DNA from: Lysinibacillus sphaericus OT4b.31
GTDB lineage: Bacteria; Bacillota; Bacilli; Bacillales_A; Planococcaceae
Assembly (NCBI RefSeq): GCF_000392615.1
Contig: NZ_KB933398.1
Span: forward strand, 752,391-816,390
DNA length: 64,000 nucleotides
Reading direction: 5' to 3'
Under the pieces are notes generated by a model that was not told the origin of the DNA, did not search any database, and saw nothing but the letters and a program-made list of their open reading frames with translations. Positions 50,980-60,674 of this stretch are shown here, in pieces. The position numbers and the translations under genes are program-made. Every line of letters begins with the position of its first letter. Position 1 is the first letter of the stretch.

Positions 50980-52236
50980 TTGAATATCAAATTATTATTA
51001 AAAACTTGGCGGTACCCAATTATTTTACTATTTAGTATTGGTGTGTCAAGTGTGGGAAGTTGGATCTATTTTATAGCCTTAAATCTCATTGTTTTGAACA
51101 TCACGGAATCAGCTCTTGCTGTTTCTGGCTTATATATTATTAGGGCTTTATCGACAGTTTGTACGAATATTTGGTCAGGTAGTGTAATTGATCGTTTAAA
51201 TAAGAAATATCTCATGATAGTACTGAATATGTTGCAGGCTTTATTCATTGCAGTATTGCCTTTTGCTTCTTCTTTAGTTTTTATATATGGTATGGTTTTT
51301 TTAATCACTATTTTCAGTTCTATCTATCATCCAACATCTATGACCTATATTACGAAGTTAATACCAATCGAACAAAGAAAACAATTTAACGCTTTGCGCA
51401 GTTTATTGGATTCAGGTGCGTTTGTGACAGGACCAGCAATAGCTGGCTTGATATTTACAATAGGTACACCTAATATGGCTATTTATATGAATGCCATCGC
51501 TTTATTTCTATCGGCTTTATTCACGCTCGCAATGCCGAATGTTGAAGCGTCTAAACAACTTGTTGAGAAAGCAGAAAATAAATTATCTATTAAATTATTA
51601 AAAGAAGATTGGAAACTTGTTCTAAGATTTAGTGGGAAATATTCGTATATCATGACTATTTACTTTTTATTTAGTGCCATGATTGTCATGATGACAGCTA
51701 CGGATTCTTTAGAAGCGGCATTTGCCACTCAGGTGCTTTCTTTATCTGAAGGTCAATATGGAATTTTAGTGAGCATTGCTGGTGGAGGGGTATTAATTGG
51801 TTCATTAACAAATACGATTATTGTTGAAAAAATACCTACTTCTTGGCTTATTGGAATGGGTTCGTTAATAACTGCTTGTGGTTATATAATTTTCTCATTA
51901 TCATATACATTTATACTAGCATCGATGGGGTGCTTTATTTTGTCATTTGCTACGGCCTTTGCAAATACAGGTTTTTATACTTTTTATCAAAATAATATCC
52001 CTGTGAATGTTATGGGCAGAATAGGGGGTATTTATGGTCTAGTGGAAGCTGTTCTAATCATTATTGTCACTGCTATTTTTGGTGTTGCGTCCGAAGTGTT
52101 GTCTATTCGAGCTGTTGTCGTTTCAGGCTCAATGATAATGTTACTAGTAGCAACTAAATTATTTATTTGTAATATTCAACGCTCTAAAAATAAATTTTAT
52201 GCTAACACTTCTGAGGTTAATGATTCATTTCAATAG
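50980..52236 (+). CDS. MFS transporter under T-box control
   Basis: The 418-residue protein has about 12 membrane helices and resembles the MFS group around EntS-type exporters (SSVGSWIYFIALNLIVLNIT, FLITIFSSIYHPTSMTYITK, GALLIG-like region read here as GGGVLIGSLT). TTG at 50980 is preferred because AGGAGG lies seven bases ahead; ATG at 50974 touches that site. T-box control means expression rises on amino acid starvation, so the cargo is probably an amino acid or related compound, despite the exporter-like family. Confidence 0.85.
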   Translation: MNIKLLLKTWRYPIILLFSIGVSSVGSWIYFIALNLIVLNITESALAVSGLYIIRALSTVCTNIWSGSVIDRLNKKYLMIVLNMLQALFIAVLPFASSLVFIYGMVFLITIFSSIYHPTSMTYITKLIPIEQRKQFNALRSLLDSGAFVTGPAIAGLIFTIGTPNMAIYMNAIALFLSALFTLAMPNVEASKQLVEKAENKLSIKLLKEDWKLVLRFSGKYSYIMTIYFLFSAMIVMMTATDSLEAAFATQVLSLSEGQYGILVSIAGGGVLIGSLTNTIIVEKIPTSWLIGMGSLITACGYIIFSLSYTFILASMGCFILSFATAFANTGFYTFYQNNIPVNVMGRIGGIYGLVEAVLIIIVTAIFGVASEVLSIRAVVVSGSMIMLLVATKLFICNIQRSKNKFYANTSEVNDSFQ

Positions 52237-52349
52237 TTTCACGGGTATTACAGTGTAGAACAGCGAGGTCAAAACAATACTCTATTCAGACCATTGACTG
52301 TTCTCCATTCCTGTTTTTCAATTATATAATGTTCGAAAAGGAGATAAAT

Positions 52350-52763
52350 ATGAAACAACAATGGACAAAGGAACTACAGGTAGCGCAGGTGCGTGTTGCA
52401 AGACCCACTGATAAATTAAATGAAATTGAAAAATTCTATTGCGAAGGGCTAGGATTAGAAAAGGTAGGCTCTTTCACCGGACATCGAGGTTATAATGGTT
52501 TGATGATTGGCCTTCCAAACACCAGCTATCATTTGGAGTTTACGGAGCATATTGAAGGTAGCCCATGCCCAGCACCATCAAAAGACAACCTTCTGGTACT
52601 TTATATTCCAAAGCTTGAAATTATTCAGCGTATTGCCAAGCGCTTGGCGCACATGGGGTATCCTGAAGTTGAACCAGAAAATCCCTATTGGGCAGAAAAG
52701 GGCATGACAATTGAAGACCCAGATGGTTGGCGTCTTGTGTTGATGAATACAGCAGGGATATAA
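52350..52763 (+). CDS. VOC-family (glyoxalase/dioxygenase fold) protein, YycE-like
   Basis: The 137-residue protein has the paired beta-alpha-beta-beta-beta units of the VOC fold: VRVARPTDKLNEIEKFYCEG, GLGLEKVGSF-type turn, YNGLMIGLPNTSYHLEFTEH, and the C-terminal TIEDPDGWRLVLMNTAG. Metal ligands could come from His in YHLEF and Glu or Asp near the end. It resembles B. subtilis YycE, of unknown function. ATG at 52350 follows AAGGAG at six bases. It is monocistronic with a strong terminator behind it. Confidence 0.88.
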   Translation: MKQQWTKELQVAQVRVARPTDKLNEIEKFYCEGLGLEKVGSFTGHRGYNGLMIGLPNTSYHLEFTEHIEGSPCPAPSKDNLLVLYIPKLEIIQRIAKRLAHMGYPEVEPENPYWAEKGMTIEDPDGWRLVLMNTAGI

Positions 52764-52775
52764 AAAATCTTTATA

Positions 52776-52824
52776 AGCATGGGGCTCTCTCAAAAATATT
52801 ATTGAGAGGTCTCGTGCTTTTTTT
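52776..52824 (+). terminator. Terminator behind the VOC protein gene
   Basis: An imperfect 17-bp stem (52776-52793 with 52803-52817, including CTCTCTCAA/TTGAGAG) is followed by a run of eight or more T residues. Confidence 0.85.
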
Positions 52825-52873
52825 TAATGTTCATCTCGAATACCCTGTATAGTATACAATGGAGGTTCACATT

Positions 52874-53203
52874 GTGCAGCGCATTAAAACAGGCGAAGAG
52901 TGGGGAAAAATAGTAAAGCAGTCGAAAGATCAGCCTATACTTTTACTAAAATTCAGCATGACTTGTATTAGTAGCATTTCAGCATTAAATGAATTCAAAG
53001 CACTAAACACAAATTTGCTAAAATACTTAGTTATTGTCCAGATGGAAAGAGACGTATCGAACAGCATTGAAAAAGAGCTTGGCGTAAAGCATGAATCACC
53101 GCAATTTTTAATCTTGCTGAATGGGAAAGGTATTTGGCAAGCAACCCATTATAAAATAAAGCGTACGCTATTAGCTGAAGCAATACATGCATATGTAAAC
53201 TAA
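52874..53203 (+). CDS. YtxJ/BrxC-type monothiol bacilliredoxin-like protein
   Basis: The 109-residue thioredoxin-fold protein matches the YtxJ family (bacilliredoxin C), which removes bacillithiol from oxidised proteins. The active-site cysteine is Cys31 in KFSMTCISSISALNEF. Known members usually read TCPI/TCPIS; here proline is missing (TCIS). The later ESPQFLILLNGKGIW segment provides the cis-proline region. GTG at 52874 has GGAGG eight bases ahead, giving the family length; the ATG five codons earlier overlaps that site. Confidence 0.85.
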   Translation: MQRIKTGEEWGKIVKQSKDQPILLLKFSMTCISSISALNEFKALNTNLLKYLVIVQMERDVSNSIEKELGVKHESPQFLILLNGKGIWQATHYKIKRTLLAEAIHAYVN

Positions 53204-53226
53204 TACGTTGTTTACTTAGGACCAAA

Positions 53227-53271
53227 GTAAAATACCCATCTTTGTAAATTATACTAAGATGGGTATTTTAC
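53227..53271. terminator. Bidirectional terminator between the YtxJ and lipoprotein genes
   Basis: GTAAAATACCCATCTT and its exact complement form a 16-bp stem around a 13-base loop between the convergent genes. Confidence 0.85.
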
Positions 53272-53332
53272 AAAGAAGAACAATTACAAGATTAAACAAC
53301 GGCAGAGTGTATGGAAAAATAAATACGTATAA

Positions 53333-53791
53333 TTAATCTTCTAGGGCATCATGTTCTTTATACTGAGTAGCAATTGATTCTATATTCAGTTGGTTATAGT
53401 TAGCCCAATTAACTTCTTTAAAATCCTCTTCATTAAAATAAATACTTAAGACCTCGGTCATTTCTTCTTTTCCATTAGGCTCTGCTAATGGGGCAGACCA
53501 GACAATGGACGGCGTTTTTACACTTTTTAGTTTCGAAATTTCTGCGAATATTTTTGTGGAATCCTTCAACATCTGACTTTTTAAACCTTCACGTACATCT
53601 GTATCTTGTATCGAAATAGTTACGATACCTTTGTCTTCTTCTTTTACATTGTATTTATTTTTTACGATAGCGCCCACAATATCATTTACGGATGTGTCTT
53701 TATCGACCGCTACTTCTTTTGGTTGGGTATCTTTTCCACAAGCTGATAATAATAGTGTGAATAACATCACGATGTAAAATAGTTTTTTCAT
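53333..53791 (-). CDS. Putative lipoprotein, 152 aa
   Basis: The protein starts with a lipoprotein signal peptide (MKKLFYIVMLFTLLLSAC); the lipobox LLSAC makes Cys18 the first residue of the mature, membrane-anchored form. The mature part is small, acidic and soluble, with no recognised domain (DTSVNDIVGAIVKNKYNVK). ATG at 53791 has GGGAGG eight bases ahead; the 12-codon longer frame lacks a site. It lies downstream of the germinant-receptor operon on the same strand (189-base gap), but a link is not established. Confidence 0.85.
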   Translation of the reverse strand: MKKLFYIVMLFTLLLSACGKDTQPKEVAVDKDTSVNDIVGAIVKNKYNVKEEDKGIVTISIQDTDVREGLKSQMLKDSTKIFAEISKLKSVKTPSIVWSAPLAEPNGKEEMTEVLSIYFNEEDFKEVNWANYNQLNIESIATQYKEHDALED

Positions 53792-53980
53792 TTTAATTAC
53801 CTCCCTTGTTACTCCATATATGTTCAAAATGCGTAGGAATTATACAAGGAGAGAGCTATAATTCCTTATTACAAAACATTACATAGTATGGAAAAAATAT
53901 TTTCATGATAGTCCAACATAAAGGTAAGAATCGAAATATTGTTTACCTCGCTTAAGCAAAGAATAACAATAAAAGTTTTG

Positions 53981-55129
53981 TTAGTTTATCATTTGGTCAT
54001 CTTTCAACTGATTCTTTTTCGTTTGATTTGCATCTTCTGGGCTGTTGATTTTACGTAATTTGGCCACGACAAGTAGTAACAGCGGTAATAAAATTGCGAA
54101 TATTGATATATATAATGGCCAAGTTTCTTTATTGTACTTATCTGAATGCACTATATTCGGATGGACAATTTGAGAAAGTGCAACTGTAATAAAACCAAGT
54201 GGCAGGATTAACGGCCGATGATCTTTAATATTAAGTATTTGTCCTAAACCTTGTAATGATGCGTAAAAATACATAAATGCTCTTACAAATATTGTGACCA
54301 TCCACATAAAAGCCATAATAATTTCAATGCGTTGCAGGAAATTACCAATTGAAATTCTTTGAGCTAGGGTGTAGCTAGGGAATATTCTTAGTGAAGTATT
54401 TGTTACGCCCAATACAAGGATAGATAATGCTATAAAGATAGTTAAAATGAATCCTCCTATTAACGTGCCAATATATAATCCTTTTTGACCGGATTTATGC
54501 ACATTGATAGCAGATGGAAAAATCATTAATAGAACTACTAATGGAAAAGAAAAGAGACCCATAAAATGTAAAACGCTATAAATAAATGGTTGTGTTGAGA
54601 CTTCTAGAACTGGTTGTATATGTCTAATGTCAATTTGCGGAGAGACAAATAGCACAAAGACAACAAATATAAACAAAAAAATAGGAAATAGTATTTCTAA
54701 TGTACGCGCAAAAACTTCTAAACCTAAATAGGATGCAAAAAGGATAATAAAGTTAAACAATATTGCAAATACAACTGGAGGGGTCTCTGGCATTACTTCC
54801 GTCTGTAGAAAATTACCGATAAAGTATAGTAATTCTCCTGACGATAGCAATGTTAAGATGACAAATCCAATAGATACAAATTTACCTATAAAACTCCCTA
54901 ATATTTTTTCAGTAGCCTCTACAAAAGACAAGGTAGACATTTTTTTCCCTAAAGTTATAAAAAACTTTATGATGATTAGGCTTAATATTGTACTTATTAT
55001 GGCAACTATCCAAGCATCTTGTTTCACTTCTAGTGCTATGCTTGCGGGAATAATTAATATGCCTGTCCCTACAGTAAAGAGAATGACAATTATCGTGAAT
55101 TGGCGTGCACTTATCAATTGTTTTTCCAT
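53981..55129 (-). CDS. Spore germinant receptor subunit B (GerAB/GerKB-type permease)
   Basis: The 382-residue protein has ten membrane helices and belongs to the GerB spore germination permease family, within the amino acid permease superfamily. The N-terminal part (SARQFTIIVILFTVGTGILI) and loop FPLVVLLMIFPSAINVHKSG are typical. In the spore inner membrane this subunit recognises the germinant. It is the last of four genes, after A, C and D, an arrangement known from other receptor operons. The germinant is not evident from the sequence. Confidence 0.93.
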   Translation of the reverse strand: MEKQLISARQFTIIVILFTVGTGILIIPASIALEVKQDAWIVAIISTILSLIIIKFFITLGKKMSTLSFVEATEKILGSFIGKFVSIGFVILTLLSSGELLYFIGNFLQTEVMPETPPVVFAILFNFIILFASYLGLEVFARTLEILFPIFLFIFVVFVLFVSPQIDIRHIQPVLEVSTQPFIYSVLHFMGLFSFPLVVLLMIFPSAINVHKSGQKGLYIGTLIGGFILTIFIALSILVLGVTNTSLRIFPSYTLAQRISIGNFLQRIEIIMAFMWMVTIFVRAFMYFYASLQGLGQILNIKDHRPLILPLGFITVALSQIVHPNIVHSDKYNKETWPLYISIFAILLPLLLLVVAKLRKINSPEDANQTKKNQLKDDQMIN

Positions 55130-55154
55130 AATATTATCCTCTTTTTAGATATTT

Positions 55155-55388
55155 TTATTTCAACAATGTTGTTTTTAAAAAATCACTAATTGGTTGAAAA
55201 ATATAAATAATGACATCCAGGGGGCTGATAATTGTGGCATTTAAAATAATGGCGATATTTAGAGTTAGCCCCATAATTAGCAAAATTGAAAATGCCCAAA
55301 TTGTTTTAGCACCACCTTTTTTCAAACTTGGTAGTTCAACATAGATAATAAACGCTGAAATGATTAATATTCCTATAATGATAAGCAT
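55155..55388 (-). CDS. Germinant receptor small D subunit
   Basis: The 77-residue protein consists of two membrane helices (MLIIIGILIISAFIIYVELP and IWAFSILLIMGLTLNIAIIL) and a short tail. Small two-helix D proteins of 70-80 residues are encoded in or beside many ger operons and tune receptor function, sometimes inhibiting germination. It lies six bases behind the C subunit gene and 25 bases ahead of the B subunit gene, so it is part of the same transcript. Confidence 0.85.
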   Translation of the reverse strand: MLIIIGILIISAFIIYVELPSLKKGGAKTIWAFSILLIMGLTLNIAIILNATIISPLDVIIYIFQPISDFLKTTLLK

Positions 55389-55394
55389 TTCATA

Positions 55395-56582
55395 TTACTC
55401 CTTTAATTTTGCATTTTGCATAGTTCCTAAACCTTGTGTATTGACATTGACCTTAACATCTACCTCTAAGTCGGGATATATTGTCTGCCAGTCGTTTTTT
55501 ATGTTGTCCCATCTTTTTGCATCAGCACGATGTATAGCTTCACCAAAGTCAAGTACGTCTGCTTGGTATTTTTTTTGAAGAGTGTTAAGAACGTGATGGA
55601 GATCGTTTTCAATTGATTCTTCAGTTTTTTTATTAATAAAGTCAATGGTATCGATTTCGGTTAAATCAATATCACATTTAACTTCTGCAACATTTTGAAC
55701 AACATCGATGTGAACCTTTATTTTAGGTTTACCATCTTCTATATGTCCTTTAACTGTTGTTTTCGATTGAGTTATTTCTGTTGTTAATTGTCCGTCTGAT
55801 GGACAGGAGATAATCTCAATTGTAGATTTGATCTTATCATTTAAATAATTAAAGCTTTTACTTTCATATTCAGTTAAGTAGCCTAATAGTTTGTCCTGTT
55901 TGAATATGGCAAGCCCTGTAAACTTTAATTTTACTGGTGTTTCAATTCTTTCTACATTAGTCTGGTCAATCCCTAATTTTGGATCTCCTTGAACTTCAAT
56001 TGCTGATAAAACAGTATACTGGTCCTTGCCACTAAACTTTGTAAGCAAAGCCTCAATGTCAACAGCTAATGTAGATCCCCATGCATCTTGAGAAATTCGA
56101 AGGGAATTTAACATTCTACTTGCAGGAATTTTTTCGATAGGTGTTAATACATTTAACACATCTTTAGCTGTTGCTTCTTGCGTTACGATAAAAGTAAAAT
56201 CATTTCTAATCTCTTGGTCTCTCGCTAGAAAATCGATGATATCACTTATGCCACTCTGTGCTAACTCTTCTCCAATGACGACCATTTGAAGGTGGGCAAA
56301 ATATAACTTCCTCGGAGATAATGTTAAAATTTTTCTGATTGCTTCAAATACCGTTTTTCCTGTAGCGTGGTAGGTGACGACTGGTGCACGACCACTGGAG
56401 GGTTGTTTTGAAGAAATTTCACTAGGGTCTACTACTTGAACAGATATGGCATATTCGTCATCTATTAGATCTATACCAAGTGCAACAACAAGAGCAAGTT
56501 CGTTTAATTCACGTTTACTCCAGCAACCACTTAAAATTTGCATCAAAAAGATGAGTAAAATAATGGTTATTGCTTTTTTCAT
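55395..56582 (-). CDS. Spore germinant receptor subunit C (Ger(x)C lipoprotein)
   Basis: The 395-residue protein has a lipoprotein signal (MQILSGCWSKRELNELALV, lipobox LSGC) and the Ger(x)C domains: VALGIDLIDDEYAISVQVVD, REL-type helix segments (RKILTLSPRKLYFAHLQMVV) and a C-terminal domain ending in DVKVNVNTQGLG. C subunits are lipid-anchored on the outer face of the spore inner membrane and are needed for receptor activity. It follows subunit A by 21 bases. Confidence 0.93.
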   Translation of the reverse strand: MKKAITIILLIFLMQILSGCWSKRELNELALVVALGIDLIDDEYAISVQVVDPSEISSKQPSSGRAPVVTYHATGKTVFEAIRKILTLSPRKLYFAHLQMVVIGEELAQSGISDIIDFLARDQEIRNDFTFIVTQEATAKDVLNVLTPIEKIPASRMLNSLRISQDAWGSTLAVDIEALLTKFSGKDQYTVLSAIEVQGDPKLGIDQTNVERIETPVKLKFTGLAIFKQDKLLGYLTEYESKSFNYLNDKIKSTIEIISCPSDGQLTTEITQSKTTVKGHIEDGKPKIKVHIDVVQNVAEVKCDIDLTEIDTIDFINKKTEESIENDLHHVLNTLQKKYQADVLDFGEAIHRADAKRWDNIKNDWQTIYPDLEVDVKVNVNTQGLGTMQNAKLKE

Positions 56583-56603
56583 TCGGATCCCTCTTTTTAA
56601 CAG

Positions 56604-58160
56604 TTAATGGGCATGTCTTTTTTTGTTTTTTAAATGCTTATGTCCTCTTACATTATTTATTTGACTGATTAATCGTGGACGAGTTAATAAAGATCCACGC
56701 GGAAATAAAAGGAGCGCATCTTTTTGATCCTCTGGAATTAACGGCGCGAAAGGACTCATATAAGGGACGCCAAAGGAGCGTAAACTACATAAATGTAAGA
56801 TAAGAAACATCATTCCTATAAATACACCAAATAACCCAAACATAGCGGCTAAAATCATTAGTGGAAATCGCAAAATACGTATTGAATTAGATAATCCATA
56901 TGCCGGAAAAAGAAAACTACAAATGGCTGTTAAGGCTACAATGATGACCATTGCTGCTGAAACAATCCCTGCTTCGACGGCTGCTTGCCCAACTATTAAG
57001 GTACCTACAATTGAGATGGCGGGGCCAATCATTCTCGGCATTCGTAGTCCTGCTTCTCTCAACACTTCAAATGCAATTTCCATAATCAGTGCCTCCACAA
57101 ACGCTGGGAAGGGTACACCTTCTCGCTGTGAATAAATATTGATGAGTAAAGGTGTTGGTATCATCTCTTGATGGAAAGTAGTGAGTGAAATATAGAGAGA
57201 TGGTGCAACTAAAGCAAGACTTATCCCTAAAAACCTAATGATGCGAACAAATGAACTGACAATAGCATTTTGGTAGTAATCCTCTGCAGATTGCAAAAAA
57301 GAAGTAAATAATGCAGGTACAATTAAAACGAAAGGAGTGCCATCTACTAAAATGGCGATTTTACCCTCTAATAATTCTCCCGCAATGACATCAGGACGTT
57401 CTGAATTATAAACTGTAGGAAATAAAGAAAATCCAGTGTCTTGAATCATCTGCTCGATGTAGCCACTTTCTAAGATGCCATCAATATCAATCAAATTTAA
57501 TCGATCAAATACTTCCTGAACCATTTTCTCGTTTGCTATACCATTGATATACATTACTGTTACATCTGTTTGTGACACTTCGCCAATGATTATGGACTTT
57601 ACCCAAAGGTTTGGGCTTTTTATCTTACGTCGGATTAAAGCCGTATTGGTACGCAAAGTCTCTGTGAATGACTCTCTTGGTCCTCTAATAACCGATTCTG
57701 TTGCAGGTTCCGTTATTGCTCTATCTTTAGAACTTTTTGTGCTGGTGGCAATGCCTTTTGCTAATCCATTCAACAATAGGATGGTATCTCCATTTAAGAC
57801 AGCGCTATACAATGAGGCAAAATCTACTATATCTTTAACATGACCCACCGTTAAACAGTAATCCTTTAAATATTGATTTAACTCAATAATTGTCGTTTCA
57901 GGAGTCTCCTTTAAGTCAGATAAAAGTGGCTCTACGATAAAGTCTGAAATGACCGTACTATTCGCTAAACCATCAGTGTGAATAATTGCAATGGACCGTT
58001 TCTTTAATTTACCAATTAAAGTCTCGCGAATAATAATGTCATCACTACTGCCAAAAGCTTCTTTTAACGTAGTTATATTTTTTGACAGTGATGTGTTTAG
58101 TGGTGTCTTTTGAGCATTCTGTTGGGAGGTGCTAGTATTCTCTAAAGCATTCACTTTCAT
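56604..58160 (-). CDS. Spore germinant receptor subunit A (GerA family)
   Basis: The 518-residue protein matches the GerA family: an N-terminal cytoplasmic domain (SDDIIIRETLIGKL, ESVIRGPRESFTETLRTNTA), then about five membrane helices starting near residue 300 (IRFLGISLALVAPSLYISLT, GVPFPAFVEALIMEIAFEVL), and the ending FAPLIPEDQKDALLLFPRGS. The start is unsettled: ATG 58172, ATG 58160 and GTG 58154 share one GGAGGAGG site, and 58160 gives a workable spacing. It is the first gene of the operon; I could not identify a convincing sigma-G promoter ahead of it. Confidence 0.93.
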   Translation of the reverse strand: MKVNALENTSTSQQNAQKTPLNTSLSKNITTLKEAFGSSDDIIIRETLIGKLKKRSIAIIHTDGLANSTVISDFIVEPLLSDLKETPETTIIELNQYLKDYCLTVGHVKDIVDFASLYSAVLNGDTILLLNGLAKGIATSTKSSKDRAITEPATESVIRGPRESFTETLRTNTALIRRKIKSPNLWVKSIIIGEVSQTDVTVMYINGIANEKMVQEVFDRLNLIDIDGILESGYIEQMIQDTGFSLFPTVYNSERPDVIAGELLEGKIAILVDGTPFVLIVPALFTSFLQSAEDYYQNAIVSSFVRIIRFLGISLALVAPSLYISLTTFHQEMIPTPLLINIYSQREGVPFPAFVEALIMEIAFEVLREAGLRMPRMIGPAISIVGTLIVGQAAVEAGIVSAAMVIIVALTAICSFLFPAYGLSNSIRILRFPLMILAAMFGLFGVFIGMMFLILHLCSLRSFGVPYMSPFAPLIPEDQKDALLLFPRGSLLTRPRLISQINNVRGHKHLKNKKRHAH

Positions 58161-58471
58161 GTCCTCCTCCATAAGTTTTTTAAACTATTAAGAGGATGTA
58201 CAAATTTGTAAATAAATAAACTTAGTATTTGGTAGAAAGAGAAAATCTTTTTAAGAAGATTAGGAGAAGAACGCAAAGTAGGGAAGCAAAAAAGAGTGGG
58301 GAATTAATTGATGTCACGTTACAAGCATTTATAAATTATAAAGGGACTGTCTAAATACCATTCAAACATCTGTCTTATTGTGAATGTTACCACCAATTTT
58401 GACAATAAAAACTCACCCTCCAAAAAGAAGGATGAGTCGTTAAAAGCTTTGTGACTATAAAATTAAACTTA

Positions 58472-58544
58472 AAAGCCGCTATGCCGAGTTATTATTGAAA
58501 TTTTTAAACCACCACTCCTCAATTTTAGAGTGGTGGTTTTTTTA
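58472..58544 (+). repeat. Intergenic repeat copy 1 ending in a terminator
   Basis: AAAAGCCGCTATGCCGAGTT and the following bases to about 58522 recur at 60723-60775. In this copy a perfect 12-bp stem (58507-58518 with 58529-58540) and seven T residues form a strong terminator. The surrounding 58161-58680 shows no gene; a second hairpin at 58412-58434 (ACTCACCC type) would terminate minus-strand transcripts. Confidence 0.65.
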
Positions 58545-58680
58545 AGGTCATAAGCTTATTTTAGTTGTCTTAAAAATGAAAGACATAATATATCAAAAAT
58601 CTCACACAATAAAGGAACTGTAGTTTACCATGTCAAATTCGATTATAATGCAATATCTATTTTTGGGGGAATAAGTCTTG

Positions 58681-58806
58681 ATGAGTATGAAGGAAAAATA
58701 TTAAAAAAGACTTCCTATTGCAGATAAAGCAAAGAAACAGGGAATATCGAGAAGTGATTTAGTTGGCTATTTTTATGATATCCACTATAAAGAAATGAAA
58801 ATGTGA
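58681..58806 (+). pseudogene. Small broken frame, possibly SinI-like
   Basis: A TATAAT (58645) and GGGGG precede TTG/ATG codons at 58678/58681. The frame runs 41 codons but has a TAA as codon 8. The downstream part (IADKAKKQGISRSDLVGYF) loosely resembles the short helical Sin domain of SinI-type anti-repressors (AKEANISPEEI in SinI). This is a weak resemblance; it may be only a chance frame. The rest of the gap to 59167 holds no feature I can support. Confidence 0.25.
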
Positions 58807-59167
58807 TACTAAAGGTCCTGTAATAGCACCTTGTTTTAGGTTAGTAAATGAATCGAGGAGTTTTTGACTGTAATCCCAATCGTTAATTCAATAAAAGAAA
58901 TCATCAATTAGGATATATTTTTCCACAAAGTTGTTTAGATACTGTATTTGTCGTACTCGTATGCCTTGTGGCATATTTTTTTTCGATTACTATTGAATCG
59001 CTAGTAAAAAAACTGTTATAGTAAATTGATTGTCTGACGTCTGACTGATTATTATCTAGTTAAGATCTTTGGCTGTTCTTGAAGTTTCGATATAGGAACA
59101 TAATGAGCGGAAGAATGGCTTTATAGTCTTGGGTTCGAACGTCCAAAAATTATTTATGGAGGAACTT

Positions 59168-60349
59168 ATGAGATACTTAATATCCTTTTGTGGATTGCTA
59201 CTTGTTTTTGGTTTAGCGCTGTTAATGAGTAAAAACAAAAAAGAAATAAAATATAAAAACATAATTATTATGTTAATCATCCAATTCCTATTTGCAGCAT
59301 TACTGCTAAATACAAAGTTTGGTTATGTTCTAATCAAAGGATTTACAAAAGTATTTGATCATTTATTATCTTACGCAAGTACGGGCATATCCTTTGTTTT
59401 TGGTGGTTTAGCGAATGAAGGAGAGTATTCCTTCTTCCTAAATGTATTATTACCAATTGTTTTTATATCTGTATTGATAGGGATCTTGCAGCATTTTAAA
59501 ATTCTTCCTTTCATCATGAAATGGATAGGTTTACTTTTAAGTAAAGTAAACGGTATGGGGAAATTGGAATCCTATAATGCTGTTGCTTCTGCAATGGTAG
59601 GTCAATCTGAAGTATTCATTACTGTAAAAAAACAATTAGATAAGATTAGTCCACAGCGAATGTATACATTATGCGCATCAGCAATGTCGACCGTTTCGAT
59701 GTCAGTTGTTGGAGCATATATGACTATGATTGAACCAAAATATGTTGTAACAGCGATTGTGTTAAACTTGTTTGGCGGATTTATTATTGTTTCGATCATT
59801 AATCCTTATAAAGTAGAAGAAAGCGAAGATATTTTAAAGATTGAAGACGAGCATAAGCAATCTTTCTTTCAAATGCTTGGAGAATATATCATGGATGGAT
59901 TTAAAGTAGCCATCATTGTTGGCGCTATGCTTATCGGTTTCGTAGCATTAATGGATTTAATCAATTCACTATTTGATATGATCTTCGGTATATCTTTCCA
60001 AGACATTTTAGGTTATATCTTTGCACCAATTGCTTTCTTGATGGGTGTACCCTGGGCAGATGCTATTACTGCTGGAGGAATTATGGCAACAAAATTAGTA
60101 ACGAATGAATTTGTTGCAATGATAAGCCTTGGAGAAGCAGCTAAGTCTATGAGTGCACATACACTGGGTATTATTTCAGTCTTTCTTGTATCCTTTGCAA
60201 ACTTTTCATCTATCGGTATTATTGCCGGAGCAGTAAAAGGTTTGAATGAAAAGCAAGGGAATGTAGTTGCTCGTTTCGGCTTAAAGTTGTTGTATGGAGC
60301 CACACTTGTTAGTATCTTAACAGCTACAATTGTTGGTATGGTTATTTAA
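59168..60349 (+). CDS. NupC-type concentrative nucleoside transporter
   Basis: The 393-residue membrane protein matches the CNT/NupC family: [20 protein letters not shown] near the substrate site, [52 protein letters not shown] and [20 protein letters not shown]. It takes up nucleosides with protons or sodium ions. ATG at 59168 has GGAGG five bases ahead; the 13-codon longer frame was rejected. No known purine or other riboswitch was recognised in the leader. A terminator follows at 60387. Confidence 0.93.
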   Translation: MRYLISFCGLLLVFGLALLMSKNKKEIKYKNIIIMLIIQFLFAALLLNTKFGYVLIKGFTKVFDHLLSYASTGISFVFGGLANEGEYSFFLNVLLPIVFISVLIGILQHFKILPFIMKWIGLLLSKVNGMGKLESYNAVASAMVGQSEVFITVKKQLDKISPQRMYTLCASAMSTVSMSVVGAYMTMIEPKYVVTAIVLNLFGGFIIVSIINPYKVEESEDILKIEDEHKQSFFQMLGEYIMDGFKVAIIVGAMLIGFVALMDLINSLFDMIFGISFQDILGYIFAPIAFLMGVPWADAITAGGIMATKLVTNEFVAMISLGEAAKSMSAHTLGIISVFLVSFANFSSIGIIAGAVKGLNEKQGNVVARFGLKLLYGATLVSILTATIVGMVI

Positions 60350-60386
60350 TTTAAAAAAGAAGCAGTTGTTGTTGCTATATCGTTTG

Positions 60387-60433
60387 AACTGCCCCCCTAA
60401 TTGTTAGACACATTTATTGGGGGGCAGTTTTTT
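60387..60433 (+). terminator. Terminator behind the nucleoside transporter gene
   Basis: AACTGCCCCCCTAA pairs with TTGGGGGGCAGTT across a 16-base loop and is followed by T residues, 38 bases past the stop. Confidence 0.85.
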
Positions 60434-60674
60434 ATGACTTAAATGCGTTATGCGCTTCATGGATGGTTAACGGTGCCGTTTAGTTGAAGAATAGAAAGGG
60501 CGTTTTTATGTGTGTTACATTGGTGAAGTTACCTACAAAGTTAATGGATAAATGTGTATCCTTCAAATACTTTTAGCCCTTCGACATTTAATACTTGTTC
60601 AACTAAGATCGGCTTATGTGACTTTTTCAAAATTGCAAAGAAAATTAACCCGATCGACTATTTAGGATGAAAAA

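Noticed and set aside
59100-59160. tRNA-like TTGGGTTCGAACGTCC
   Set aside because: It resembles a T arm, but no acceptor, D or anticodon stem can be formed around it.
59020-59167. Riboswitch ahead of the nucleoside transporter
   Set aside because: The purine-aptamer conserved core and loop sequences were looked for and not found.
60540-60640. Minus-strand fragment reading KPILVEQVLNVEGLKVFEGY
   Set aside because: It has a slight Nfu-like look but no start, no ribosome site and no supporting neighbour sequence.
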